A stretch of 64,000 nt of DNA from Carya illinoinensis (lineage: Eukaryota; Streptophyta; Magnoliopsida; Fagales; Juglandaceae), in contig NC_056764.1 in the NCBI RefSeq assembly GCF_018687715.1, positions 1,056,501 to 1,120,500 on the forward strand. The letters are read 5' to 3'. The position numbers and the translations under genes were made by a program. How positions within the stretch are numbered: the first letter of the stretch is position 1; every line of letters begins with the position of its first letter. A model generated the notes under the pieces. That model was not told where the DNA came from and did no database searches. It saw only the letters and a list, made by a program, of their open reading frames with translations. Below are positions 34,001-47,026 of the stretch, one piece after another.

Positions 34001-35186
34001 ATATCTATGATGATGACTTATTCAGCAAATATGCCCACGAAAAATCTTGACAAAAATATATCAATTCACTACTCCAACATCAGTTTTGATGGCAATTAAC
34101 ATACCGTTCTTGAGATATTTTCAGGTCTAGGAAAGACTCCCCATGAAGAAACCTTTGGCTTGTAAAGATTCGAATCATGTTCCTGAGGCTGCTCAAGCTG
34201 TGATGTGGTTGTGTCTTCAAACTTGCTAGTATCCCCAACAATAAACTCCACATCAGTCAAGTCTCCTTCTGAGAAAGAATCTGAAACAGGAACCAGCCCA
34301 GGTGGCAGTCCCCTGCTCCTCTTCTTATCCGCAAAGTTAAGCCCCACAAAATCAATGTTGGAAACTGAAAGTTCTCCCTTCTTATTAACCGTCTTCTCCA
34401 CAGTCCCACTTCCCAGACTCCCCCTCTTTCCTCCGTTCAATCCTTAAAATAAATGCAAAAAACCAAATTTAGCTCAAGTCACTTGTCCAACTAAATCATT
34501 CTTGAACAAAAATCATAAACTTGCAATCAACCAAGAATCATACAGGATCAGTAACAACATTTTGTGTGCTAAGGTAACAAATAATATATCAAACACAATT
34601 AACAAAACAAAAGTCTCGATATAATTAAGGTAACACCAGTACTTGTTTTGCGTCTTTGGATGTGGCAACCAATCAATCAGAAAATGAAAACGGGCCATTC
34701 CCGCTCGATCTCAATACCTCGACTTTCGAAAATAGAAGGTGGAATTGCGTCGCCTTCTCCACCCTTCGTGCCACTACTCACAACTCCTTTACTCTTGTTA
34801 TACTCTTTTGCCTTTTGCATTGCAACCTTAACCGAAACCGGCACTTCCCTAGTCCCACCACCGACGCCAGAATCCTCAGCTGGGTTCTGCTCAATTTCCG
34901 AAACCAGTTTCGATTTTACCTCCTTCTTATAAGCCTTGGCCTTTTCAAACGCTAGCTTCACAGGGTCAACAGCACCCAGTTTCGCATCCGGGGTGCTTTC
35001 CGGTGAGTTTGGTGGAACGGGTTCGGAAGACTCAGCATTGGATGAGTTCACAGAGAAAGGCTGCTTCAACGGTTTGAACGAATGGGATATGCTGAAATTC
35101 GTGGAGGGGAAGAGAGTAGGTTTTGAGGGAGAGATAGTGTTCATGGTATTGAGAGCAGAGAGCCAAGATGGTTGAAGAGAGTCCAT
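31069..35186 (-). CDS. Plastid-type TPR-like protein with C-terminal membrane segment
   Basis: Seven exons (minus): 35186-34718, 34442-34105, 33858-33706, 33290-33198, 32808-32750, 31711-31618, 31287-31069; all GT/AG and in phase, 474 residues. An upstream GTG at 35237 is not used; the first ATG is 35186. The serine/proline-rich, acid-poor N-terminus looks like a chloroplast transit peptide. Two similar lysine-rich segments follow (VKLAFEKAKAYKKEVKSK and VKVAMQKAKEYNKSK), then a helical TPR-like zone (GDSLMNLGKLKEALPYYEKV, LHGLAALQWSICQDSL, NEARLMYEKLQSHPN). The last ~25 residues hold one hydrophobic segment (VLPYIIFLVSPILALLIIVV) ending in QKRI. This suggests a membrane-anchored plastid protein. 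I do not recognise a characterised homologue and give no function. Confidence 0.82.
32320..32402 (-). repeat. Likely LINE 3' tail in intron 5 of the TPR-like gene
   Basis: On the minus strand: GTATACTTCCAGTTTATCTG, GGGCTATGCCCATTC, CAATAAAATTACTTATTACC, then TATAAAAAAT. A 3' UTR with AATAAA-like signal and terminal A tract resembles the 3' ends of plant L1-type LINEs. Only the tail is present, as in 5'-truncated copies. The assignment rests on my memory of such tails. Confidence 0.4.
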
Positions 35187-36649
35187 GGTGGGTTGGCGTG
35201 GGAAGTTAATGGGTTTGTGAGCGTTGAGCACTGCCACCGAGGGTCTGGTTTTTCTGTTATTGTTTAGATAAGGGAAGGTTTATCGGTTTAACAGATTTTT
35301 GATTGGTTGAGGGCTGTCTTCCTTGACAACATTTCTGATTAATCAATAAAATACTGATAAGTCTGCAAATCGGTAAATTCTATAACATTCAAATTGGATT
35401 AAAAAAAAAGGTGTGCTTATTGTGTTAAAGATTAAAACTTTGGACTGAGATTTTTCACCCCATCAAAAAATAGTAGTAAAATCTGAAATTTATATATATT
35501 ATATGCATATTATCCATTGCATATAAACTAAAATCGATTAGGGTTTTCACTTTTGTATTTCAAACAAGTGCGTCTAATGAGAACGGATACTACCCAACAG
35601 AAGACAGTTTTGATGTGTAGAAAGCAAATCTCTCTAACCAGAAATGATCAGATGGCCAAGACAATAACCTCTGTTTCAGATTCGGGTTCCTAAATTTTCT
35701 TTTTCTTTTTCTACTTTTTAATCAAAGAGAAATAATCTAAATAATAATGATATATACAAGTTTTAAATATAAATTCCATACAATTTTTTAATAAAAAAAT
35801 GTAAAAAACTCACTTTTTCTTAATATGATCCACTTTTTTTTTTTTTAATGAAAAATTTGTAAAACATTTATACATTTAGGACTTATTCCTAACATTTGAA
35901 AAATATTTTAAAAGGAATAAAAAAATAAGAGAGAAAATTATATTGCTTCCTAAAAAATTTAGCAATAATTAAAAAATAGGTTAACAAAATTTTTATACAT
36001 CTTATCCTTAATTATTAAAATTGATATGCTACATCTTTGAATACTAATGGTCGAAATTGTGCCATGCCATGTATTTTTATTTTATTTTATTTACCATAAT
36101 AATCCGAAATTGAGCAAAAGTGTAAAATATCAATTTTTTTTGTTTTAGTAATATAAATGTGTAATATATTAATTTTAATAATTTGAAATACGAGTTTAAA
36201 AAATTTAGGAGTGCAAAATCCGAAACCGAATTGCGTTCTCCCTTGGGCCCTCGGCGAGTCGGCATTTTGTTAAAGAATGGGTTCGGGTCCAGTCCATAGA
36301 TCAAACCCGAATTGTTTTACTTCGGGTATAAGAGCCCCCAATCTCTATTCCCATCCCAATTTCTCGTTGACACACCGCCTCTCAGATTTATCAAATTATT
36401 ATTTTTGAAAAAAAAAAAAAAAAACCATAATGTCCACGGAAAATTCACTCTGAAGTAGAACCCCCTGCTCTCTAGGGTTAGGGTTTATCACTCTTTTCCT
36501 CTTTTTAGGAGCTCAATTCAAAACCCTGATTTAAGATTCGTAGCCTTTTATTTCAAGACCTTCAATTTTAGCGCATTTCGTTTCGCAATACAAAACCCTT
36601 GAAGCCAGTTTTTCCTTTTGGGGTATTATTTTCCGACTGGCTTGTCACG
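35187..36649. other. Divergent promoter region between TPR-like gene and AQR
   Basis: The two genes are head to head, with 1,463 bases between start codons. It is AT-rich with long A/T runs. A telobox lies near the AQR side (listed separately). No ORF with support. Confidence 0.55.
36474..36488 (+). promoter_or_regulatory. Telobox (AAACCCTAA type) upstream of AQR
   Basis: The sequence TAGGGTTAGGGTTTA lies about 165 bases before the AQR ATG. Two overlapping telomere-like units form a telobox, common near start sites of plant genes for ribosomal and other housekeeping proteins and bound by TRB/AtPur-type factors. Confidence 0.6.
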
Positions 36650-39600
36650 ATGACGAAAGTGTACGGAACCGGCGCGTACGACTTCAAGCGGCACCGTGTC
36701 GCCGAGTACCCGGTGGAAACACAGGCTGATAAGCCGGCGGAGGCAAAGCCTGGAGCGGCGCTCCCGAGCACGATAACTCTATCGGAGATACAGCGGGACC
36801 GCCTCACTAAGATCGCGGCGGCTAATTGGTCAAAAGCCGGCGGTGGCTCAAAGCCCGACAAGCAGTTCGACCCCGAGCTGGTCAAGGAGATCTACGAGAC
36901 AGAGCTGTTGGTGAAAGGTGGGAGAAAGCCCGTTCCGTTGCAGAGGGTGATGATCCTGGAGGTCAGCCAGTATCTGGAGAACTATCTATGGCCGAATTTT
37001 GACCCCGAAACAGCGACCTTCGAGCACGTGATGTCGATGATAATCATGGTCAATGAGAAGGTAAGATTCTGAAGTTTGTTTTGTTAGTGGGTAAGTGTGA
37101 GGGAATGAATGCGCAGAGAAGTATTATGTTCCGATGAAAGGGAAGAGGGAATGTATTGCACGCTATGATGAGCTCACAAGATTACCTTTTGAACTTGTAG
37201 TTTCGAGAGAACGTGGCTGCTTGGGTATGCTTTTATGATCGGAAAGATGTGTTCAAGGGATTCCTTGAGCGAGTTCTTCGGCTGAAGGAGGTTTGTCCCT
37301 TTTTTTTAAATGGCCATACTAACTTACAAAGTCGTTCTTGTTAAAGAACTTCAACATTCTGTGGAAAGCTAGGTTTGGAATCAAGCGATCGGTTTACAGT
37401 TTCCAGCAACCCACACCATCTGGTTGGATTTTCAGATAGTTTTAAAAAAGATCTTTTACTGCTATAACTTATCAAAAAAAATAAAAATAAAACTTATACT
37501 GCTATAGTCTCGACCACTTGATGATTTTTTTCTCTTTTAAGACTTATATTGCTCCTTAGTACTGGTTCTAAGCAATGCTGCCTGCTTTAGTATTATTTCA
37601 CGTTGTTCTTTATGTCATTATTAGTTAGTCTGTTTAGTTAAGTGATGCTGCAGCATGGACTTAGGATTTTTGTTTCTATCATGATGACCTTGGTTTTCGC
37701 AGCACTTGTCTGTGGCTTAAAATGATTGTGTAGCGTCTACACTCCCATAATCTAGTATATCTATCCACATTGCTCAAATGAGTAATGGTCACAAGCTATC
37801 TTATGGTCTGCTGTTCACTGGGAATTTTCAACTGATAGATATCTTAATTCACTGTAATGGGGTTGTGTGTGTTTACTTTTGTCCATAATCATTTGATTAT
37901 GTGATAAACTTGAGGCATTTTTTTAATTTCTGATTGAATCTCTTACATTTCAAATGTAATCGCAGGGAAGAGAATTAAGCATAGCAGAGAAGACAAATTA
38001 CTTGGTCTTCATGATCAATGCATTTCAGGTATTCTAGCTTCCTATTATATGATCTGATTGAATGCACCATATTAGAATGCATGCGATATAGAACAATATA
38101 CACCCGTTAGGGTGCAAACTAGTGGTTAATGGATGGGCTTGGGATGAGCTGTAGACTCAGACATCTTGGATTTGATCCCTAACTAGCAATTCCTTGGATT
38201 ACCTGATACACAGTTCTGGTGGGTGGGACCATGTATCCTGGGTTTACTCCAAAGGGGTGGGTCCAAAGGGCCTTGCCTTGGTGAGGTGCCATGCCATTAA
38301 CATAAACTATTTTCAAATATCCCATTAGATCACGATTTCCTTTTCTTAACAAGCTGCCTTTATTTGCTTGAAGTACGGAATATTATCTGGTCTTGGAGTA
38401 AATTATTGGGAAACTTACTATATTCTCAATGCAAAGAAGTAGACTTTAGACCCTCTTATAAAGCATACATGTGATTGATTCTTCTTGGTAGAGCTGTATA
38501 AAATATACTTATCTAATGATTATAAGTAATATATAGCCACCTAACTTAAAGTAGACACTCAAGAAACCCTCATGATTGCTACATGCTTGACTTGTTCATA
38601 CACATGTACTCGTGGACACATGCCTGCCTATATGTATAATACATAATACACTAGCATACATGTACATGCATGCACATATATGAGTGGTTCTTGCTTCTCT
38701 CTTGATTATTGAACAAGTTTTGTAACAGAGTTTGGAAGATGAGGTTGTTAGCGAGACTGTTTTGAGATTAGCAAGTTTGCAATCCTGGCATGGCCTGTCA
38801 TATGGCCGTTTTCAGGTATGATGTATGCTTTAGCTTAAATCTTTTTCTGGGCTGGAGTTTATGTCATATATGCTTGATGTGACTGGTAAATCTGCTTCTC
38901 TTCTCTGTAGATGGAACTTTGTCTTAATACGGATCTGATAAAGAAATGGAAAAGAATGACAAAGAGAGAGGCTAAGGAGGCGACAAAGCAAGGGGAGCTT
39001 TTTAACCCCACAACCAAGCTTGAAGTGAAATTCTTGAGAAAATTTATTGAAGAATTTCTGGAGGTTTTATTGTGCAATAAATTATGAAGTAGTTGTTTGA
39101 TCTATAATTGTTGTTGCTCAAGGCATTTATGGTTAAGTTTTTTAATTTGTACCAGGTACTTGATTCAGGGGTTTTCCCCCAGCAACAGTCCATTAAAGAT
39201 GATGACGTGGTTGATGCTACTGGATTGAAGCACGTTGATGATGCCTGTGTTTTGTACTGTGAGAGGTTTATGGAATTTCTTATTGATCTTTTGAGCCAAC
39301 TGCCAACAAGAAGGTAAGGATGGACCTTAAAAATATTTTTTAACTTATAAAAAAAGTAAGTAGAAAGACTAGGGGTATAAGAATTTCGGTCCAGACCGAA
39401 AAACTGACCGGACCAACCGTTTTCAGTCGGTCCGGACCAGACCGATTAAGGAATCAATTAGTCTCAGTCCAAGAAAGTAGGGAAATTCGGTTTTCAGTCT
39501 GGTCTCAAGGTGGGGTTTTTTTTACCCTAGACTAGACCAGACTGACTGGACTGGACTGATCACACCCCTAAGAAAGGCAATAAAGGTACGGTACCTTTGC

Positions 39601-42600
39601 CTGTTTTGATCTCCAACACACATTACCGTGGTTTGATTTTTTCCTTTTTAAGTTTCATTATGTTTCATCTTTTTCTTGCCTATATGCAGAAAATAATCTT
39701 AATATCCAAAAGAATATAACCCGAACTGTTCCTGTTCTCCACATCATTGTGACACTGGTTTCTTAAGTTTCTGCTGATTGTCTTATCGCATATTAGCTCT
39801 TTCTCAGAATATTTGTTTTTTTTTTTTTCTTGGGGAAATATGCTTCTAACTATGAAAGTGGAAATGCTTTGGTCAACTGATTTTCTCATTCCATGTTTAT
39901 GTTTTTTTATATAAAAAACATGTGAAATAATTTTGTTCTCTATTTCTTTCATGGGGAATAAGGTACTTGAGGCCTCTTGTTGCCGATGTTGCTGTTGTTG
40001 CCAAGTGCCATTTAAGTGCTCTCTATCAACATGAGAAGGGGAAACTCTTTGCACAATTGGTCGATTTGCTTCAGTTCTATGAGAAATTTGAGATTAATGA
40101 TCATGTTGGTACACAACTGACAGATGATGAGGTGCTCCAGTCTCATTATGACCGCTTTCAATCTTTTCAGCTTCTTGCATTTAAGAAGATTCCCAAGGTG
40201 TGTTTATAATAAAACAATTATAAGCGTCTGGAATTTGTCAAATTCCTCCTTTTTGTTAATAAATGCAAGGAAAAATTATCTGGCTCAAATGAATTTTGTA
40301 GATGTCACAATTTTCTTTGGTGCTTTTAGTTGCGAGAGCTTGCATTGGCTAACGTTGGTGCCATTCACAAGCGTGCTGATCTTTCTAAGAAGTTGTCCGT
40401 GCTTTCTCCTGGAGAGTTGAAGGATTTGATTTGCTGCAAGGTCTGTTAATGGATGATTTATTCCATATTGCCTTGTTCAGATATTTTTGTTGATCTTTGC
40501 ATGGAGTTTACAATTGTTGTTTCTTGATGGTTTTGTTTTTAAGGCCTCTGTTTCTGTCGTCTATTGACGCAAAGGTTATTTTGTTACTGAATATTCTCAT
40601 GAATCATCACTCTTTCAACTCTGATTAATCATGAGTCATAAAATTATGGCATCTGACCTATCAAAAAAAATTATGGCATCCGACCTTGGTGATGCTTACA
40701 GTCTTCCATAGTGTCACCTTAAATATGGTTGACCTTCATTTGTTACTACCTATGCATTTTCATTGTGTAAAGACGCCACAACGTTGGTGGTTTGTGGTTT
40801 GCATTTACATGATTCTATAGCACAACAGTGAGGGGAATTGATGATACTTCTTGGTGCTGGAGTTTTTGGCAGACGCCTTCCCATCTTTTGGAAGAAAGAT
40901 GTACAGCTTTGCCTTTTCTCATTAGGTTTATTTTATTTTTTATATTTTGGGTTGGGGGTGTCAGAGTGTTGTTCTTTATGACAAGTTATTTCCTGTACAT
41001 TGGTTCTTTGGTGCACAAAGGTTGCAAACTAATACTATAATCTCTAACGTCCATGCTTACTCTTAAGTGGGTTACAAGTATTTTTTACTTCTAAAAAAAA
41101 AAGTGGGTTACAAGTAGTTTTTGAGTTTACTTATATAAAAATGAATCTTTAATGTTTCTGGATATATAGTGCAACTGGGTTCAGTTTCTGGCTTACTGGC
41201 GTTGCAGTTATAAATGAATTAAATTTAGTAGTTTTGTTTCTTAATCATGAAATCCACATATTGGCATTTGAAGTAGGAAATTTATTCTTCTGTAACTCTT
41301 TCTGGGGCAAACCTAGTGGACTGTCACTTGACATTGTTCTTGTGTTATTCAGTTAAAATTTGTGCTAGCTTAAAATATTCAGTCTTAAGATCATTTGGCC
41401 GTAAAATTTGTATGTATAAAAATATTGTTGTATATGCTGTTTTACTTCAGAATACTATGGCTGACATTGTTTCCCTTATGCAGCTCAAGCTGATCTCAGA
41501 TGAAGACCCCTGGTCAGAAAGGGTTGATTTTCTGATTGAAGTCATGGTTTCCTTTTTCGAGAAACAACAATCTCAAAAAGAAGCTATAAATGCTCTCCCA
41601 CTTTACCCAAACGAGCAGATTATGTGGGATGAAAGCCTTGTACCAAGCATAAATTACTCAGGCGAAGGTTGCCTGGCTCTTCCTAAGCTTAATTTACAAT
41701 TCCTAACACTTCATGATTATCTTCTGAGAAATTTCAATCTCTTCCGTCTCGAATCAACGTATGAGATCCGTGAGGATATTCAGGAAGCTGTACCCCATCT
41801 CCTTGCTTATATTAATAATGAAGGAGACACTTCTTTTCGTGGTTGGTCAAGAATGGCTGTGCCAATTAAAGAATTTAAGATCACTGCAGTAAAGCAGCCA
41901 AACATTGGAGAAGTCAAGCCATCATCTGTTACTGCAGAAGTCACTTTTAGTATTTCCAGTTATAGAGCACAGATAAGATCAGAATGGAATGCCCTTAAAG
42001 AGCATGATGTTCTATTTTTACTTTCTATTCGCCCTTCATTTGAGCCTCTAACTGCAGAAGAAGCTGCCAAGGCAAGTGTGCCACAAAGGCTTGGCCTTCA
42101 ATATGTGAGGGGATGTGAGATTATTGAGGTTCGTGATGAGGAGGGAACTCTCATGAATGATTTCACAGGAAGAATTAAACGAGATGAGTGGAAGCCACCA
42201 AAAGGGGAACTGAGAACTGTAACTGTTGCTTTAGATACAGCACAATACCACATGGATGTCAGCAATATTGCAGAGAAAGGCGCAGATGATGTTTATGGGA
42301 CATTTCATATATTGATGAGAAGGAAGCCTAAAGAAAACAACTTCAAAGCTATTTTAGAATCCATAAGAGATCTTATGAATGAATATTGTATTGTTCCTGA
42401 CTGGCTACACAACATTTTTTTGGGCTATGGGAATCCTTCTGCAGCGCAATGGACTAATATGCCTGATATTTTGGAAACAGTAGATTTCAAAGATACTTTT
42501 CTTGATGCTGACCATTTGAAAGAGAGTTTTCCAGATTATCAGGTTCTTATTTGTATTTATTTTTGATGATGTGAGATCATTAAACACCAATTCTAGATGT

Positions 42601-45600
42601 TATGCATTGTGAACAATAAATGTGACTTAAACACTACCTGGTTCTTCTGTCTATATAGGTCTGTTTTATAAATCCAGATGGGAGTGAAAATTTGCGTCCG
42701 AGGCCTCCTTTCCGAATTAATCTTCCCAGGATGCTGAAAGGTGGCATTCATGCCCTCCCAGGGAACAAGATGTCTGCCATTGGTTCAGCAAATGATGCCA
42801 ATAAGGAGAAAGAAGAACTCACTGTTGAGGCGTACACTGCTCCTGATCCAGGTCCTTATCCTCAGGATCAGCCAAAACAGAACTCAGTTAGATTTACACC
42901 TACACAGGTGCTATGCTACTAGTATTTTTATTTCAAAGTGTTATCATCTTTAATCTTCTCTGGCGATATGCTTCTCTTCTCTTTAATTGCCAAAGTGTTA
43001 TTTGTGTTTAAATCTTATCTGACTTACTCAAATGCTACCCGTGTACTTGGTTTATGCATGCTGCATTTTTAAATAAGACCTTCAATTACGAATCAAAAAA
43101 TAAAACCTTCGATTACTTCAAGAAAGGAAAACTCTTCTGATGCTCCTAAATCTTCTACCATTGGCTGCAGTCCTTCAAGTCCTACTTTTGTGTCTTGTCA
43201 CAATTGCTTAGAATCAGCTGCATGAAATCAAGTTTGAATGGGAAAGTTGCTTGTTGACTAAATTAACCAGTGGGCCTTGCCTTTATAACTTGTATTTCTT
43301 CATTCTTTTTTATCTTTAACTTTCTCAATCAGGTCCTTTATCTTATATTTATTTATTTATTGGTGTTTTCTGATGTATTAGTCTCACTCAGTTCTTAACA
43401 ATCTTCTCTGTTACACAGATTGGAGCAATCATCTCTGGTATTCAGCCTGGACTGACAATGGTCGTGGGTCCACCTGGTACAGGAAAGACTGATACAGCTG
43501 TACAAATCCTGAATGTTCTTTATCACAATTGTCCTTCTCAGCGAACATTAATTATTACTCACTCAAATCAGGCTCTGAATGATCTTTTTGAGAAGATAAT
43601 GCAGGTGTGTATGGGTTGTCCCTTTGGGATGATAACTGCCTTCTGCCCCCTTTCACTCTTTGAATGATTTTGCTTGTCCAGTAGTTAAGCTTGTAATTTT
43701 ACCCTTTTTTTGCTCTTGTTAAATAGATTTTAATGCAAAATTCTGTTTACTGTTTCAGAGGGATGTACCTGCACGATATCTTCTTCGACTTGGTCAAGGT
43801 GAGCAAGAGCTAGCGACCGATCTCGACTTCAGCAGGCAAGGCCGTGTAAATGCAATGCTTGTTCGACGGTTAGAATTGCTTAGTGAAGTGGAGAGGCTGG
43901 CAAGATCTCTCCAACTGCCTGAGGATGTAGGTTATACTTGTGAAACAGCTGGATACTTTTGGTTGCTTCATGTATACTCGCGCTGGGAACAATTCCTGGC
44001 TGCTTGTGCAGAAAATGAAGATAAACCAACATTTATTAAAGACCGCTTCCCCTTTAAGGAGTATTTCTCCAACACACCACATCAGGTTCTTACCGGTGAT
44101 TCATTTGAGAAAGACATGAGAGCAGCGAAGGGGTGCTTTCGCCATCTTAAGACTATGTTTCAAGAGCTTGAAGAGTGTAGGGCATTTGAATTGCTCAAGT
44201 CAACTGCTGACCGTGCGAATTATCTGATGACCAAGCAAGCAAAGATTGTTGCAATGACTTGCACTCATGCAGCTCTAAAGAGGAAAGATTTTCTTCAGTT
44301 AGGTTTTAAGTATGACAATTTGTTGATGGAAGAAAGTGCACAAATATTGGAGATTGAGACCTTTATCCCGATGTTGCTTCAGAGGCAAGAAGATGGTTAT
44401 GCACGACTTAAACGCTGCATTCTGATTGGCGATCATCACCAGTTGCCTCCAGTTGTGAAGAATATGGCTTTCCAGAAGTACAGTCACATGGATCAGAGCC
44501 TATTTACAAGGTTTGTTCGTCTGGGCATTCCTTACATTGAGCTCAATGCCCAGGGTAGAGCTAGGCCAAGTATTGCCAAACTTTATAACTGGAGGTACAG
44601 GGATTTGGGAGACCTTCCTTATGTAAAGAAGGAATCAATCTTTCATAGAGCAAATGCTGGCTTCTCCTATGATTATCAGTTAATTGATGTGCCCGATTAC
44701 CTTGGGAGGGGAGAGACTGCCCCTTCTCCTTGGTTCTATCAAAACGAGGGAGAAGCTGAATATGTTGTCAGTATCTATATGTACATGCGATTGCTAGGTT
44801 ACCCTGCTAATAAGATATCCATCTTGACGACATACAATGGCCAGAAACTTTTGATCCGTGATGTTATCAATAGAAGATGTGTTCCATATGATTTCATCGG
44901 TCCACCCAGCAAGGTACATTACATTAGAATTTGCTGATATATGAGCAGTTAAATAATGGGTCCTGATGTTAACATTACTATGTTCGGTTTGTGATGTGCA
45001 TGCATGTCCAATAGCAAGGCATAGTTGGGTCCTTCCACTTGATGGTTTCATCCATTAAAATTCTTGGGAATAAACAACCAACCCTAACCATCCTGGGGTG
45101 AAGTTTCAATTGCTGATGATTGCCTAGGTTAGTTCTAAAATTCTTAACAACCCTTTTGGAGGAGGCCAGAAATCAGATCCAGCAGCATCCATTATAGGGC
45201 TTCCGAATACCATTTAAAGCTAAGAATGACCTGTGTAAAACCAGGAAGACCATTTAAAGCCATAATTACCCATTTATTCCGCGAAATCTCTTGTATTAGA
45301 ACCTCCAGAGTCTTGACCCTATCATCGCATCATTACATTACAGTTGTCACTTATTTTTATTCTTTTCAGGTTACAACTGTTGATAAGTTTCAAGGTCAGC
45401 AGAATGATTTTATATTGCTGTCTCTTGTGCGCACTCGCTTTGTTGGTCACCTTCGTGATGTTAGAAGATTGGTTGTTGCCATGTCTCGTGCCCGACTTGG
45501 TCTGTATGTGTTTTGCCGCCGTTCTCTGTTTGAACAATGCTATGAATTGCAGCCTACATTTCAACTTCTGCTTCAGAGACCTGACCACCTTGCCCTTAAT

Positions 45601-46198
45601 TTGAATGAGATCACGTCATATACAGAACGCCATGTTGAGGATACTGGACCTATCCATCTTGTCAGCAGTGTTGATGAGATGATTAGCATTTTTAACTGGA
45701 GGTATCAGGTATGCTACCATTTCTCTCATGATAAATTTCTATCCTTGTCAGTGCACAAGGCACCAATTTGTTCAATTAGGAAGAACTTTTTACTCTAGTT
45801 TTTGCAGAAGAACTTCAATTGTATTTGTGTAGCTGAACTCTGAAGTTGACAATATAAATATTTTTTGATGTCAGGAACAGTACACGAGGCACCAATTTGA
45901 TCCTTATATGGCCTACCCGGGTGCACATGAGATGCAAAATGGCCAACAGAATTCAACACCCATGTATCATTCTGTGGACACTGATATACCTAAAGCTGCT
46001 AATGGCGCAGCCAAGGATATGCCAGATGAAAGCAGCATGGAAGAGGATAAAAAGATGGATGGCCTTATTAATGGCCAAAATGGGGATGTTCCGACTCTGA
46101 ATTCAAATGGGGAGGTAGATAAGGAGGTTAGTAGAGACGATGAGAGTGACCCACTACCTGAAAGCAACTCAAATGAGGGAACCACAATGGAAGAGTAG
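36650..46198 (+). CDS. AQR: RNA helicase Aquarius (intron-binding spliceosomal protein)
   Basis: Fourteen exons: 36650-37060, 37201-37290, 37966-38028, 38729-38815, 38911-39063, 39156-39313, 39963-40197, 40330-40440, 41484-42542, 42659-42907, 43419-43604, 43759-44913, 45370-45708, 45875-46198. All phases join, giving 1,539 residues, close to human AQR (1,485) and Arabidopsis EMB2765 (about 1,500). The start is ATG 36650; an upstream TTG frame is not used. The N-terminal half is the helical Aquarius domain. The SF1 helicase core shows GPPGTGKT (about 889-896), EESAQ (about 1125, the DEAD-box equivalent), GDHHQLPP (about 1158), [10 protein letters not shown] (about 1323) and [13 protein letters not shown] (about 1356). 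The C-terminus is acidic and low complexity. AQR joins the intron-binding complex near the branch point in activated spliceosomes; in plants it is embryo-essential. Introns carry a SINE and a hAT MITE. Confidence 0.96.
38101..38290 (+). repeat. tRNA-derived SINE-like element in AQR intron 3
   Basis: An A-box-like AACTAGTGGTTAATGG (38117-38132) and a B-box-like GGATTTGATCCCT (38168-38180) are spaced about 36 bases apart, as in the polymerase III promoter of tRNAs. The downstream body is unrelated to tRNA (GGTGGGACCATGT and GGGTTTACTCC). This arrangement marks a tRNA-derived SINE. The cloverleaf is not intact. Ends are approximate. Confidence 0.55.
39370..39570. mobile_element. hAT-type MITE in AQR intron 6
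   Basis: A 201-bp element with inverted ends TAGGGGTATAAG and, reversed, TAGGGGTGTGATC. An 8-bp target duplication flanks it with one change: AGAAAGAC (39362-39369) and AGAAAGGC (39571-39578). The interior has many GGTCCGGACC / CAGTCTGGTC-type palindromic words. No coding capacity. 8-bp duplication and TAGGG-type ends place it in the hAT superfamily. Confidence 0.82.
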
Positions 46199-46648
46199 TG
46201 TATTTAATAGCCCTTCTCTCGAGGGTTCACTTATCTGGGATTTTTGTACCCATAAAAGATATCTTGATTCTGCTTTGCGCCAATCGATGCCAACCGGGGA
46301 ATGCTTTGCTCTAACTTTGGTCTCGGGCTAGTCTACCTGGCTCCATGACAGTTCGTTTGTTGGCGTTTGAGAGAATTTTCGTGGGAATTAAAATTTAAGC
46401 CTGACGCTCCGAAACAAAACTCCTTGAGAGACTGCTCTCCGTGGCTCTGTCATCTGGAAGAGAAAAAAAAAATGTATTCTGCTTACCAGAGTATGTATCA
46501 GTTGTACAGCGCTGTACTTGTTGAAAAAATTTCGTCTTCTGTGCTGTCTAAACAATGCATTCGTTGCAAGTAAAATCATCCTTGAAACCCTTTTTTTGGT
46601 AACTTTATAACGTTTTTGTTAATGGTTGAAGATGTTATCGGAATAATT
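46199..46648. other. AQR 3' UTR and flank
   Basis: Presumed 3' UTR of AQR followed by a short spacer before the TRIM element. No other gene is supported. Confidence 0.5.
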
Positions 46649-47026
46649 TGTTATGATACTGAGGGTTATAACTCTAACCAAATTAGTATCTAATAGCCTT
46701 AGGGCATTTAGATTAATGGTTGGGTCTTTAACAATTGATATCAGAGCAGGAATCATGTCATAGGTTCAAGTCAGAGAGGAGGCGATGCTAGATTAAAATG
46801 TTTTTGTACTATGTATGGAATTAGTGTTAAGTCATTGAATACTAATAGATGAGTAAAATTGCCAAAAGGAAAAGGGTTACCACTGGATCAATATTGATAT
46901 AGTGGGCTGTCGTGGACGTTGGGTTTGGAAGCGGGATAGAATGTTATGATCCTTAGGATTAAAAGTATAACTAAATTAGTATTAAACAATCTTATGACTT
47001 TTAAATTAATGGTTAGGTTTTTAACA
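46649..47026 (+). mobile_element. TRIM: miniature LTR retrotransposon
   Basis: A 378-bp element. Two direct 85-bp terminal repeats (46649-46733 and 46942-47026) both begin TGTTATGAT and end TTTAACA. I count 18 differences in 85 aligned bases (about 21%), so it is old. Just after the first repeat is TGATATCAGAGC, one mismatch from the methionine-tRNA primer site; before the second is purine-rich GGAAGCGGGATAG. Flanking 5-mers TAATT and TGATT match at four of five positions. There is no coding sequence. This is the structure of terminal-repeat retrotransposons in miniature, which move using proteins of larger elements. Confidence 0.8.

Noticed and set aside
35184..35237. N-terminal extension of the TPR-like protein from 35237
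   Set aside because: The codon at 35237 is GTG; the first ATG is at 35186 and is followed by a typical transit-peptide sequence.
38117..38180. Possible tRNA gene
   Set aside because: A and B boxes are present, but the cloverleaf stems do not pair and the body continues as unrelated sequence; a SINE explains it better.
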